DNA from: Actinomycetospora corticicola
Lineage (GTDB): Bacteria > Actinomycetota > Actinomycetes > Mycobacteriales > Pseudonocardiaceae
Direction of reading: 5' to 3'
Assembly: GCF_013409505.1 (NCBI RefSeq)
Contig: NZ_JACCBN010000001.1
Span: 434,001-498,000, forward strand
Length of the DNA stretch: 64,000 bases
A program made the position numbers and the translations under genes. Shown here piece after piece: positions 49,021 to 57,812 of this stretch; position 1 is the stretch's first letter; the number at the start of each line of letters is the position of its first letter. The notes under the pieces are model-generated. The model did no database searches. It was not told where the DNA came from and saw only the letters and a program-made list of their open reading frames with translations.

Positions 49021-49053
49021 CGACGTCGCCGGGCGCCGAGTTCGGCGACGTCG
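49021..49053. terminator. 11-bp hairpin between convergent genes
   Basis: CGACGTCGCCG (49021-49031) pairs perfectly with CGGCGACGTCG (49043-49053) across an 11-nt loop, in the short gap between the secreted protein stop and the HNH endonuclease stop. Bidirectional terminator. Confidence 0.75.
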
Positions 49054-49066
49054 CCCCGCCTGCGGC

Positions 49067-50992
49067 CTACCTGATCGGGACCTGCCAGGGGCGGTTGTGT
49101 CGGGGTGTTCGGGTGGGGTCGAGCCAGGCCGGTGGGGTGAACCAGGGCAGGTGGTCGATCATCGCGACCTGCCATCCGGCGTGGTGGACGAGGTCGTGGT
49201 GATACCGACAGAGGCAGACCAGGTTGTCCAGGGCGGTGTCGCCGCCGTGGGCCCAGTGGACGATGTGGTGGAGCTGGGTGGTGCGGGCGCGGCGGCGGCA
49301 GCCGGGGAAGGCGCAGTGCCGGTCGCGGTGGATGACGGCGCGGGCGATGCCGGCAGGGACGGCGCGGGTCTTGCGGCCGATGTCGAGGACCTCGCCCTTG
49401 GCTCCGAGGACGACGGGGATGATCTCGGCGTCGCACGCGAGGCGGCGGGCGGTCTCCGGGCTAACCCAGGTGGAATCGCCGAGCAGCGCCAACGCTCCGC
49501 TGGCGTCGGTGAGCTGTTGGCGCAACGTCTGGTAGTCCAGGGTGACGGTGAGCGTCACCCGCTCCCGGCCGGGTAGTGACATCGCGTCGAAGTCCGGTGG
49601 GGTCCACGGCCGTTGCGGTGGCGGCTCGTCGGCAGGTGGTCCGTCGCCGAACAGTGGCTGCCCGGGGTCGGCCTCCTCGGTCGGTGGCCTGTCCGCCGCG
49701 CTGTGTTCGTCGTCGGCCGCGGCGGCGCCCGCGGTGGTGTCCGCGGTGTCGTCGTTCTGTTCGTCCTCGGCCGCAGCACCAACAGTCGATTCGGCGTCGT
49801 CATGCCGGCCGGCGTGCGCATCAGTGGGTGCGGGTTCGGTGGGCCAGGCGGTGGTGTCGCCGTGGTCGTCGAGGTCCGGGAGTGGCATGGACGCGGTGGG
49901 GCTGCCGGGGTGCTGCTCGTCGGCGCCGTGATCGAGCCCGGCTCGGTGGCTGGCCGAGATGAGGTCGAGCAGTCCGGAGGCCTGCCGGTTCGGCTTCGAA
50001 TCCCGGGCCTCGACCCGCGGGTCCACCCCCACCCGCCGCCCGTCCACCTCGTCGGCGACGGGCGGGAGCCCCGTGTCCGGGTCGGCGGTCACCGCGGAGG
50101 CGGGGGCGGGGGTGGCGGCGCGGACGGCGTCTTCGAACAACGCCGCCGCGGCCGGCTCTCGCAGCACCAGCTTCGCGGCGAGCTGCCCGTTGCGGCGCCT
50201 GGTCATGTGCAGCTCGTTGCCGGTCGGGTCGTCGTCCTTCGGGGCGGCGCCGTCGGGGTCGAGCCGGTCGGCGACCGTCTTCGCCGCCGACGCCAACGCC
50301 CGCGGCGAATGCGTCGCCGCTACGGCGGCGAGCTGCTCCTCCGCCACCGCGAGCACGCCGTCGTCCAACTCGGGGACTTTCCGCAGCCGGTCCATGGTCT
50401 TGGTGATGATCTCGACGTGCTGCCCGTCGATCACCCCGTCGTCCACCGCCGCGGCGGTGGCGGGCAGCTGGGCGGGGGTGGTCGCCCCGGTCGGGGTGAC
50501 GTGCGGGTGCAGCGCTTCGGCGTGCCGGTCGAGCCTCGTGACGGTCTGCGGGTCGAGCCGGACGTGGTCCTCCAACAACCGCGGCAGCCGCTGATACCGG
50601 GTCTCGGCCAGCACGTCACTGGCCCGCAACGCCGTCAGGGACCGGTACACCCGGGCTCCGGCCAACCTCCACGCGGTGGTCGCGGCGTCGACCTCGTCGA
50701 GCACCGCCTGCGAGGAGGCGGACAACCCGTCGTCCGACGCGGTGGGGGTTGCGGTGACACCCGGGACCGCCCACCCCGGCTCATCACCACGGGGCTCCCC
50801 GGTCAGGGGCGCGTGGTCCTGCGGGTCGTCGGGTTCGAAGAACGGAGGCTCCGGCTCGGGCAACCACGGGAACAACGCCTCGAACTCGGCGTCGGAGAGC
50901 GGCCGCCAGGTGGGCTCGTCGGGGTCCTCGGGTTCCCAGGGCGGCAGCGGCTCGGGCCCCGTCCAGGGGTCGAACGCCGCGTCGATCGCCAT
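49067..50992 (-). CDS. DUF222 HNH endonuclease (13E12 repeat family)
   Basis: 641 residues. An acidic Pro-rich N terminus (to ~100) leads into the DUF222 helical domain (TTAWRLAGARVYRSLTALRA through KLVLREPAAAALFEDAV). A long Asp/Glu/Ala linker follows, and the C-terminal HNH nuclease has HCAFPGC, TQLHHIVHWAHGG, DNLVCLCRYHHDLVH. The ATG at 50992 is the +1 of a promoter with a perfect LexA box, so the mRNA is leaderless and SOS-regulated. These proteins are multicopy in actinobacteria; DNA nicking in damage or recombination is inferred. Confidence 0.9.
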   Translation of the reverse strand: MAIDAAFDPWTGPEPLPPWEPEDPDEPTWRPLSDAEFEALFPWLPEPEPPFFEPDDPQDHAPLTGEPRGDEPGWAVPGVTATPTASDDGLSASSQAVLDEVDAATTAWRLAGARVYRSLTALRASDVLAETRYQRLPRLLEDHVRLDPQTVTRLDRHAEALHPHVTPTGATTPAQLPATAAAVDDGVIDGQHVEIITKTMDRLRKVPELDDGVLAVAEEQLAAVAATHSPRALASAAKTVADRLDPDGAAPKDDDPTGNELHMTRRRNGQLAAKLVLREPAAAALFEDAVRAATPAPASAVTADPDTGLPPVADEVDGRRVGVDPRVEARDSKPNRQASGLLDLISASHRAGLDHGADEQHPGSPTASMPLPDLDDHGDTTAWPTEPAPTDAHAGRHDDAESTVGAAAEDEQNDDTADTTAGAAAADDEHSAADRPPTEEADPGQPLFGDGPPADEPPPQRPWTPPDFDAMSLPGRERVTLTVTLDYQTLRQQLTDASGALALLGDSTWVSPETARRLACDAEIIPVVLGAKGEVLDIGRKTRAVPAGIARAVIHRDRHCAFPGCRRRARTTQLHHIVHWAHGGDTALDNLVCLCRYHHDLVHHAGWQVAMIDHLPWFTPPAWLDPTRTPRHNRPWQVPIR

Positions 50993-50998
50993 GCACCC

Positions 50999-51027
50999 AG
51001 TATCGAACACCAGTTCGATGAGATCAA
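50999..51027 (-). promoter_or_regulatory. LexA-controlled leaderless promoter of the HNH gene
   Basis: On the minus strand: TTGATC (-35, 51027-51022), a 17-bp spacer and GATACT (-10, 51004-50999), with +1 at the ATG. The spacer contains TCGAAC-TGGT-GTTCGA (51018-51003), an exact match to the actinobacterial SOS box TCGAAC-N4-GTTCGA. LexA binding there would occlude RNA polymerase. Confidence 0.85.
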
Positions 51028-51160
51028 GCGGCGAACGGAGCAACTCGACCGCGTCATGCACCAGACACGCCACTCGAGGACCTAGCGACCACCAGACGAT
51101 CGGCCTGGTCCTGACGTGAATTCTCCGCTGCGCGCTGCGGCGAGCGGAGCAACGTGGCGA

Positions 51161-51176
51161 CGCCCGCCGTCGGGAA
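51161..51176 (-). repeat. Intergenic copy of the dispersed motif
   Basis: CGCCCGCCGTCGGGAA, the reverse complement of TTCCCGACGGCGGGCG, lies in the gap between the HNH gene and the next small gene and outside any reading frame I would accept. Confidence 0.65.
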
Positions 51177-51240
51177 GGTGTGGCCGAAGATCCGTCGAAT
51201 CGTGACCCTTCGGCCCGGACCCGTCCCTAGCGTGCGAGCG

Positions 51241-51528
51241 ATGAGCGCGAACCCGTACGCCGTCTCGTGGGACACGCCCCCGTGGCTGCGCGAGCGCGGT
51301 CGGCGCCGGCGGCCGGGGGCGGTGCTCGCGGCGGTGGTCGGGGGCTTCGTGCTGTGCCTGCTCCTCGTGGCGACCGCGGTGCTGCTCGGGGCCCCGGCGG
51401 CGCGCTCGGTCCCGGCCGACCCGGGTCCGCTGCTGCAGATCCCGATCAGCGGACCGGTCGCAGCGACTCCGGGCCCCCCGACGCCGGGCGAGGTGCTCGC
51501 GGACCTGATGGCGCGAGCGGGGGGTTAG
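51241..51528 (+). CDS. Small single-pass membrane protein
   Basis: 95 residues. A basic N-terminal segment (WLRERGRRRRPG) precedes one hydrophobic helix (AVLAAVVGGFVLCLLLVATAVLL) and a Pro-rich outside tail. No known domain. The stop overlaps the stop of the convergent gene (TTAG, 51525-51528). Function unknown. Confidence 0.55.
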   Translation: MSANPYAVSWDTPPWLRERGRRRRPGAVLAAVVGGFVLCLLLVATAVLLGAPAARSVPADPGPLLQIPISGPVAATPGPPTPGEVLADLMARAGG

Positions 51529-52109
51529 GCCAGGCCGAGCCGGCGACGCATCGCTCGTCGGACGAAGCCCATCGCCCCGAGGACGGCGAGACCGAGCTCG
51601 ACGCCCCCCAGCACGAGGACGCCGGTCCCGGGGCTGATCTGCTCGGAGAGGCGGGGCGACAGCGCGCCTGCGCCCTGGGAACCCGCGACCAGGGCCAGCG
51701 CGAGGGTCACCTGCATCCCGAGGGCGGCAGGGAAGGCCAACCACGGAGTGAGGCGCTCGCGACCCAGGACCAGGTCGACGACCGGCAGCAGGGTCAGGAC
51801 ACCGAAGGCGACGAGGAGCAGGACGGCGGGTCCATCGGCGAGGTCGAGTGCCGTGATCCCGGCTCCGCCGGCGTCCCGGGCGAGGGGCAGGAACATCCCG
51901 ACGATGCCGAGGATGCAGAGTGCGAAGGCGGCCCAGGGTCGGCTCGTCGGGCCGCAGGTCGTCAGCCACCAGCGCGCCCGGAGACGGAGTCCGCGCGTGC
52001 CCTCGACGACGAACCGGTCGTGCGGCACGCGCTCGAGCGGGGTGAGCGGCGGGCGGCGGACGTCGTCGTTCTCCGCGAATTCGTCCCGGGCGAACTCTCC
52101 GGCCGACAT
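51525..52109 (-). CDS. Four-helix membrane protein
   Basis: 194 residues with a hydrophilic N-terminal ~55 and four membrane segments (FALCILGIVGMFLPLA, AVLLLVAFGVLTLLPVVDL, FPAALGMQVTLALALVA and GVLVLGGVELGLAVLG). No family recognised. It is convergent with the small membrane protein gene and starts 236 bp from the fcl gene; no terminator is needed between the overlapping stops. Confidence 0.65.
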   Translation of the reverse strand: MSAGEFARDEFAENDDVRRPPLTPLERVPHDRFVVEGTRGLRLRARWWLTTCGPTSRPWAAFALCILGIVGMFLPLARDAGGAGITALDLADGPAVLLLVAFGVLTLLPVVDLVLGRERLTPWLAFPAALGMQVTLALALVAGSQGAGALSPRLSEQISPGTGVLVLGGVELGLAVLGAMGFVRRAMRRRLGLA

Positions 52110-52345
52110 AAGGACCTCCCGCCGCGCGTCCTGCTGGTCGCGCAGCGGCTACCCCGGGTTCACGAAGATCACGCGGAACACACGCACCGTCACATTCCGA
52201 GACCGTCGTGTTCAGCGGATCCGGTGGACGCTGAAGGCCATCGGTGACTCCGTGGAGCGCATCCGCGACCGGCACGCGGAAGTGTGATGCGCGCCGGATG
52301 GCCTAGCCATCGGGGATCCCGACACTCTCCGCTACCTTCAGGGTC

Positions 52346-53299
52346 ATGGTCGAGCTGGATCGTTCCGCGCGGGTGCTGGTGGCCGGTTCCGGGGGGCTGG
52401 TCGGTTCGGCGGTGGTGCGGGCGTTGGGCGCGGCGGGGTTCTCGGACGTGGTCGGGGCGCGGTCGGCGCAGGTGGATCTGCGCGATGCGGACGCGGCGCG
52501 GGAGTTCGTGACGGCGGCCCGGCCGGATGTGGTGGTGGATGCGGCTGCACGGGTGGGTGGTATCGCGGCGAACAACGCGCGGCCGGTGGAGTTCCTGCAC
52601 GACAATCTGCGTATCCAGGCGAATCTGTTGGACGCGGCGCACGCTGCGGGCACCGAGCGGTTGTTGTTCCTGGGCTCGTCGTGCATCTATCCGAAGTTCG
52701 CGGAGCAGCCGATCCGGGAGGACTCGTTGCTGACGGGGGCGTTGGAGCCGACCAATGATGCGTACGCGATCGCGAAGATCGCGGGGATCATGGGGGTGCA
52801 GTCCTATCGCCGGGAGTACGACCGGCGGTGGATTTCGGCGATGCCGACGAATCTGTACGGGCCGGGGGACAACTTCGATCTGGAGTCCTCGCACGTGTTG
52901 CCGGCGTTGATCCGGAAGTTCCACGAGGCCACCGTGAACGGCGACGCGACGGTGACGGTGTGGGGGACGGGGTCGCCGCGGCGTGAGTTCCTGCACGTGG
53001 ACGATCTGGCGGCGGCGTGCGTGCATCTGCTGGAGGCCTACGACGACCCGGCGCCGATCAACGTGGGCACGGGTGAGGACGTGACGATCGCGGAGCTGGC
53101 CTCGCTGGTGGCACAGACGGTGGGCTTCACGGGCGAGATCGTCTACGACACGTCGCGTCCGGACGGCACGCCGCGCAAGGTGCTGGACGTCTCGCGGATC
53201 GCCGGGACGGGCTGGAAGCCGCGGATCGGGCTGGCCGAGGGCCTGGCCTCGACCTATCGCTGGTATCTCGACAACTACGTGAACGAGGGAGCTCGATGA
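52346..53299 (+). CDS. fcl: GDP-L-fucose synthase
   Basis: 317 residues of the extended SDR family. [16 protein letters not shown] is the NADP Rossmann site, [17 protein letters not shown] the serine/cysteine segment and the catalytic Tyr-Lys is in [10 protein letters not shown]. It performs the 3,5-epimerisation and 4-reduction of GDP-4-keto-6-deoxymannose to GDP-L-fucose. A TACCTT -10 at 52333 suggests a leaderless start. Codons here use more TTG/GTG than the neighbours, hinting at acquisition with gmd. Here fcl precedes gmd, with an ATGA overlap. Confidence 0.92.
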   Translation: MVELDRSARVLVAGSGGLVGSAVVRALGAAGFSDVVGARSAQVDLRDADAAREFVTAARPDVVVDAAARVGGIAANNARPVEFLHDNLRIQANLLDAAHAAGTERLLFLGSSCIYPKFAEQPIREDSLLTGALEPTNDAYAIAKIAGIMGVQSYRREYDRRWISAMPTNLYGPGDNFDLESSHVLPALIRKFHEATVNGDATVTVWGTGSPRREFLHVDDLAAACVHLLEAYDDPAPINVGTGEDVTIAELASLVAQTVGFTGEIVYDTSRPDGTPRKVLDVSRIAGTGWKPRIGLAEGLASTYRWYLDNYVNEGAR

Positions 53300-54279
53300 A
53301 GCGGGCGCTGATCACCGGTATCACCGGCCAGGACGGGTCGTACCTGACCGAGTTGCTGCTCTCGAAGGGCTACGAGGTGCACGGGATCATCCGTCGTTCC
53401 TCGACGTTCAACACGGGTCGGATCGAGCACCTCTACCAGGACCCGCACGACCCGGACCAGCGGCTGGTGTTGCATTACGGGGATCTGACCGACTCGAGCC
53501 GTCTGGTGACGTTGATCGAGAAGGTCCGGCCGGACGAGATCTATCACCTGGCGGCGCAGTCGCACGTGCGGGTGTCGTTCGACGAGCCGGAGTACACGGG
53601 GAACACGACCGGGGTCGGGACGACGCGGTTGCTCGAGGCGATCCGGATGGTGGGGATCGACACCCGCTACTACCAGGCGTCGAGCTCGGAGATGTTCGGG
53701 GCGACGCCGCCGCCGCAGTCGGAGGAGACGCCGTTCTATCCGCGCTCCCCGTACGGGGCGGCGAAGGTCTACGGGTACTGGATGGCGCGGAACTACCGTG
53801 AGGCGCACGGGATGTTCGCGGTGAACGGGATCCTGTTCAACCACGAGTCCCCGCGGCGCGGGGAGACGTTCGTGACCCGCAAGATCGCCCGGGCGGCAGC
53901 CAGGATCGCGCAGGGCAAGGAGCAGTTCGTCTACCTGGGCAACCTGGATGCGGTCCGGGACTGGGGCTATGCCCCGGAGTACGTGGAGGGCATGTGGCGG
54001 ATGCTGCAGGCCGAGCAGGGTGACGACTACGTGCTGGCGACCGGGACCGCGACCACGGTCCGGGAGTGGGTGCAGTACTGCTTCGGGGCGGTGAACCTGG
54101 ACTGGGAGTCCCATGTCCGGTTCGACGAGACCTACCTGCGCCCGACCGAGGTCGACGCGCTGATCGGTGATGCCTCGAAGGCGGAGAAGTTGCTGGGCTG
54201 GAAGGCGCAGACCATGCCCGACCAGCTCGCCCGCATCATGGTCGAGGCCGAGATGAAGGATCTCGACGCCGCCCGATGA
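53296..54279 (+). CDS. gmd: GDP-mannose 4,6-dehydratase
   Basis: 327 residues. [19 protein letters not shown] is the NADP-binding signature of Gmd, followed by [41 protein letters not shown] and the catalytic [10 protein letters not shown]. It converts GDP-mannose to GDP-4-keto-6-deoxymannose, the substrate of fcl. The ATG overlaps the fcl stop and its own stop overlaps the flippase start, so the three are one translational unit making and exporting a deoxysugar-containing glycan. Confidence 0.95.
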   Translation: MKRALITGITGQDGSYLTELLLSKGYEVHGIIRRSSTFNTGRIEHLYQDPHDPDQRLVLHYGDLTDSSRLVTLIEKVRPDEIYHLAAQSHVRVSFDEPEYTGNTTGVGTTRLLEAIRMVGIDTRYYQASSSEMFGATPPPQSEETPFYPRSPYGAAKVYGYWMARNYREAHGMFAVNGILFNHESPRRGETFVTRKIARAAARIAQGKEQFVYLGNLDAVRDWGYAPEYVEGMWRMLQAEQGDDYVLATGTATTVREWVQYCFGAVNLDWESHVRFDETYLRPTEVDALIGDASKAEKLLGWKAQTMPDQLARIMVEAEMKDLDAAR

Positions 54280-55541
54280 AGGGCGGGCTGGGGCTCTTCC
54301 TGGGGCGCGTCGGGGGAGTGGCGGGCGCGCTCGTCCTCGGTCAGGTCGTACTCGGCCTGACCTTCGTGGTGGGTGCTCGCTCGATGCCCCCGACCACCCT
54401 CGGCCTGATCGCGACGTGCGCCGCCATCGGTCAGGTGGCGGCCACCGTCGTCGACTTCGGGCTGATCAACTACCTGGTGCGGGAGACGGCGTCCGGACGG
54501 GTCACCACCGCCCACGCCCGGGCGCTGACGGCCGCCAAGCGCCCCTGGGCGCTCGCGGTGCTGCTCGTCGTCGGGGGCGGGTCGAGCCTGCTGCTGGCGC
54601 CGGACCCCGTCGCCGGCCTGCTGTTGACGTTCGTCGGCGCGGGGGTGTGGGAGGCGCAGAACGCGAACGGTCTGCTGCGCGCGCAGGAGCGGTTCGCCCA
54701 GGCCTCGACGGGACAGATCCTCGGGCGGGTCGGCGGACTCGTCGTGGTCGCCGTCCTGGCGTTCGTCGGCGCCGGGACCATCGCGCTCGCGGCCGCCATT
54801 CCGGCGTCGTTCGTCCTCGAGGCGATCCTCGACCGGGTCTTCCTGGGCCGGGGTGACGGACGTCGGCGGGGTGCGACCGCCGAGATCGTCGCCGCACACC
54901 GCGAGTCCGTCGGGTTCGGGCTCGCCACCCTCGCGGTCTCCGCCCAACAACTCGACACCCCGCTCGCGACGGCGGGTGGCGGCGCCTACGAGGGCGGTCT
55001 CTACGCCGCCGGCGGTCGGCTCATCGGGCCGTTGAACTTCCTCGCGAACTCCATCGGCCTGGTCGCCGGACCCTGGCTGGCGCGGGCAGGCACCGACCCC
55101 GCGGCCCTGCGGGTCGAGGAGCGGCGGGTGCTCCGGGTCAGCGTGGCGCTGTGCGTCGCGCCGCTGCTGCTCGCGGTCGTCGGCCCGCCGTTGATCCCGC
55201 TGCTGCTCGGTGAGCAGTACGCGAGCTCCGGCACCGTCTTCGCCGTCCTCGCCGTGGGCGCCGTGATCGTGACGCTCAACCAGCCGTTCGCGGTGATCCT
55301 GCAGAACCGGGGGCGGCCGCAGGTGGTCGCGGTGGGGATCGCGATCGGCCTGGGGGTCGGCCTGGTCGCGACGTTCGTGTTCGCCCTGTTCGGCGGTGCC
55401 GTGTGGGCCGCCGTCGGCTACGTCGTCAGCCAGCTCGTGATCTTCGGGATCCTCGGGCTGGCGGCCCGCCGGGCTCGTCGCGACGGCGTGATGGCCGTGT
55501 CGCCCCCGGGCGCGTCGGTGGAGGGGTCCGAGGCGTCCTGA
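54276..55541 (+). CDS. Wzx-like polysaccharide flippase
   Basis: 421 residues with about 12 membrane segments in the pattern of the MATE/MOP polysaccharide transporters ([74 protein letters not shown]). It would flip undecaprenyl-linked repeat units from the inner to the outer leaflet. It is coupled to gmd by ATGA and ends at a strong hairpin terminator at 55551. Confidence 0.85.
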   Translation: MKGGLGLFLGRVGGVAGALVLGQVVLGLTFVVGARSMPPTTLGLIATCAAIGQVAATVVDFGLINYLVRETASGRVTTAHARALTAAKRPWALAVLLVVGGGSSLLLAPDPVAGLLLTFVGAGVWEAQNANGLLRAQERFAQASTGQILGRVGGLVVVAVLAFVGAGTIALAAAIPASFVLEAILDRVFLGRGDGRRRGATAEIVAAHRESVGFGLATLAVSAQQLDTPLATAGGGAYEGGLYAAGGRLIGPLNFLANSIGLVAGPWLARAGTDPAALRVEERRVLRVSVALCVAPLLLAVVGPPLIPLLLGEQYASSGTVFAVLAVGAVIVTLNQPFAVILQNRGRPQVVAVGIAIGLGVGLVATFVFALFGGAVWAAVGYVVSQLVIFGILGLAARRARRDGVMAVSPPGASVEGSEAS

Positions 55542-55550
55542 CCTGCGGTG

Positions 55551-55581
55551 GGTCGTCCGAGCCGGATCGGCTCGGACGACC
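55551..55581. terminator. 14-bp perfect hairpin between convergent polysaccharide genes
   Basis: GGTCGTCCGAGCCG (55551-55564) pairs exactly with CGGCTCGGACGACC (55568-55581) around GAT. It sits between the flippase stop and the stop of the Wzc-like gene and can terminate both. Confidence 0.82.
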
Positions 55582-55595
55582 TGCGCGGGAGGGCC

Positions 55596-57812
55596 TCAGG
55601 ACGACGTCGGGGTCGGTCGCACCGCACGACGACGCCGCCGGGCGTGCGGGCCGTGACCGTTGGTCCCGGTGCCGTTCGAGGCGCTGCCGTTGGTCCCGGT
55701 GCCGTTCGCGCCGGGGACCGAGCCGTTGGACCGCGGGCCCGCATGGCCGTTGGACCGCGACTCGACGTCCTCCGCAGCGGGCTCCGGGGCGACCGTCGGC
55801 TCCGACCACGAGGACGTCACCCGCCGGTGTCCCCGTCGCCGGGGCGCGGATCCGTTCCCGACGGCGGGTGCGGTCGGCTCGGAGCTCGCGGGCTCCGCGG
55901 CGGCAGGGGCCGACGGGGGAGCCACGGCCGGGACCGGCTCGGACCCGGTGCGGGCGGCCGGCACCACGGGCTGCGCGGGACCGCGCGCCGGGATGCGTCC
56001 GGTGACCTCGCCCGGCTCCGCGGTCCGGGCCAGCGGGGCTGCGGGCTCGGGCGCGGCGAGCTCAGCGTTCCCGACGACGGGTGCGAGCTCGGGCTCGGCG
56101 GCAGCCGGCTCGGGCTCTGCCGGCGCGACGGACGAGGTGGGCTGGTCCTCGATCGGGGTGGCGCGCTTCGCGGTGGCGGGCTCGGCAGCGACCGGCTCGG
56201 AGGCGACCGGCTCGGCGGCGACCGGGGCGGCGGCGACCGGCTCAGTGGCGACGGGGGCGGACGCAGCGACGGGCTTGGCGGCCTCGGGCTTGGCGGCCTC
56301 GGGCTCGGAGGCGACCGGGGCGGTGGCGACCGGGGCGGACGCAGCGACCGGCTCGGGCGCGGCCGGGGACGCCGGGGCCGCGGGCGGGGTCACCGGTCGG
56401 GCCGGCTCGGCCGCGGACCGCTTCCGACCGGCCGGGAGGGCCTTGCGGGTCTCGACCGGGGCCTCCGGGACGTCCACGGCGAAGGTGAACACGGCACCGA
56501 TCGCCGTGGCGTCGACGGTGCGCAGCCCGGCGGCCGCGGCGTCGAGGTCCTCCGGGCGGGCGGAGCCGCGACGGGCGACCACGACCACGCCGTCGGCCAG
56601 CCGCGCCAGGTCCAGCGCGGCGGGGCTCCCGCTCAGCGGCTCGGCGTCGAGCAGGACCCACGAGTAGGTCGAGCGCAGCGCGGTGAGCACCGCGGCACCG
56701 GCGGGCGACCCCCACACCTCGCCCGGCCGCTCCACGGCGGAGCCGGCGGTGAGCACGTCGAACGAGCCGGCGGGGAACCGCTGCACCCCGACGACGCCGC
56801 CCGAGGACCCCTTCGCGCGCAGCGCGTCGGCGAGACCGGGCTCCTCCGGCAGGCGCAGCGCGGTGGCCACCGCGGGGCGCTGCAGGTCGGCGTCCACCAG
56901 GACGACCGACTCGCCGGCGAGGGCGAGCGCGACGGCGAGGTCGACCGCGACCGTGGTCGTGCCCTGCTCGGACCGGACGCCCGTGACCACCAGACACCGC
57001 CGGTCGCCCGCGCCCGCCACCACGGCGGTGCGCAGGCGACGCACGGCGGCGGCCCGGTCGCGGGCCTGCGCGGCGGCGCGACCGCGGCGGCCGGCGACCG
57101 GCTCGCCCAGGAGGGCGGGACGTTCCGGACGACGGGCGAGCGCGGGCACCGCGGCCAGCAGCGGGGTGTCGAGCCCCTCGGCGAGCATCTCCGCGGAGTC
57201 CACCGCGCGGCGCAGGGCGCGGCGTCCGAGCGCCGCCCCGACCCCGAGGACCACGCCCGCGAGCAGGCCGGCGGCGAGCAGCATCGTCGTGCCGGGGCCG
57301 GCGGGGTAGATCGGCATGGTCGGCGGGTAGATCAGCTCGGTCGACACGACGGGCCGGTTCACGGCCTGCCCGGTGGACTCGATGCTGTTCACGAGGCGGG
57401 TGAACGCCGTGGTCACGGCGGTGCCCACGAGCTGGGCGTCCTCCGGGGTCGGCCGGGTGACGCCGACGTTGAGCACCACGGTCTCGGCCACCGCGTCCGC
57501 GCTGATCGAGTTCTGGATCTCGTCCGCGGTCGGGGTGCCCCCGAGCAGCGCCGAGGCGTCGGCCGCCACGCGGGGGCCGGTGATCAGCTCGGTGTAGGAC
57601 TTCACGCGCTCGGTGGAGAGCTGCGCGCCCTGGTAGGACTCGGTCGAGCTCGACGCGGTCTGCTGCGCGGCCACGTAGAACACGGCGTTCGAGGTGTAGG
57701 TGCGCGGCAGCAGCAGTGCCACGGCGGCGGCGATCGCCACGCAGACGACGACGATGCCGCCGATCAGCAGGCGGTCCTCACGCAGCACGGTCCAGTACTC
57801 GCGCACGTTCAC
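55596..57812 (-). CDS. Wzc/Wzz-like chain-length protein with degenerate ATPase and disordered tail
   Basis: 738 residues from a GTG overlapping the polymerase gene stop. Two membrane helices (about 15-37 and ~215-235) flank a Wzz domain (TYTSNAVFYVAAQQTAS, VSTELIYPPTMPIYPAGPG). The BY-kinase-like domain has VVLVDADLQRPAVA (Walker A'/B) but the P loop reads GVRSEQGTTTVAVD: the essential Lys is Thr. From ~470 the tail is PVA(A/S/T)EPVA repeats, then Asn/Gly repeats (NGTGTNGSASNG) and basic residues; there is no tyrosine cluster. It probably regulates polymer length without being an active kinase. Confidence 0.85.
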   Translation of the reverse strand: MNVREYWTVLREDRLLIGGIVVVCVAIAAAVALLLPRTYTSNAVFYVAAQQTASSSTESYQGAQLSTERVKSYTELITGPRVAADASALLGGTPTADEIQNSISADAVAETVVLNVGVTRPTPEDAQLVGTAVTTAFTRLVNSIESTGQAVNRPVVSTELIYPPTMPIYPAGPGTTMLLAAGLLAGVVLGVGAALGRRALRRAVDSAEMLAEGLDTPLLAAVPALARRPERPALLGEPVAGRRGRAAAQARDRAAAVRRLRTAVVAGAGDRRCLVVTGVRSEQGTTTVAVDLAVALALAGESVVLVDADLQRPAVATALRLPEEPGLADALRAKGSSGGVVGVQRFPAGSFDVLTAGSAVERPGEVWGSPAGAAVLTALRSTYSWVLLDAEPLSGSPAALDLARLADGVVVVARRGSARPEDLDAAAAGLRTVDATAIGAVFTFAVDVPEAPVETRKALPAGRKRSAAEPARPVTPPAAPASPAAPEPVAASAPVATAPVASEPEAAKPEAAKPVAASAPVATEPVAAAPVAAEPVASEPVAAEPATAKRATPIEDQPTSSVAPAEPEPAAAEPELAPVVGNAELAAPEPAAPLARTAEPGEVTGRIPARGPAQPVVPAARTGSEPVPAVAPPSAPAAAEPASSEPTAPAVGNGSAPRRRGHRRVTSSWSEPTVAPEPAAEDVESRSNGHAGPRSNGSVPGANGTGTNGSASNGTGTNGHGPHARRRRRAVRPTPTSS

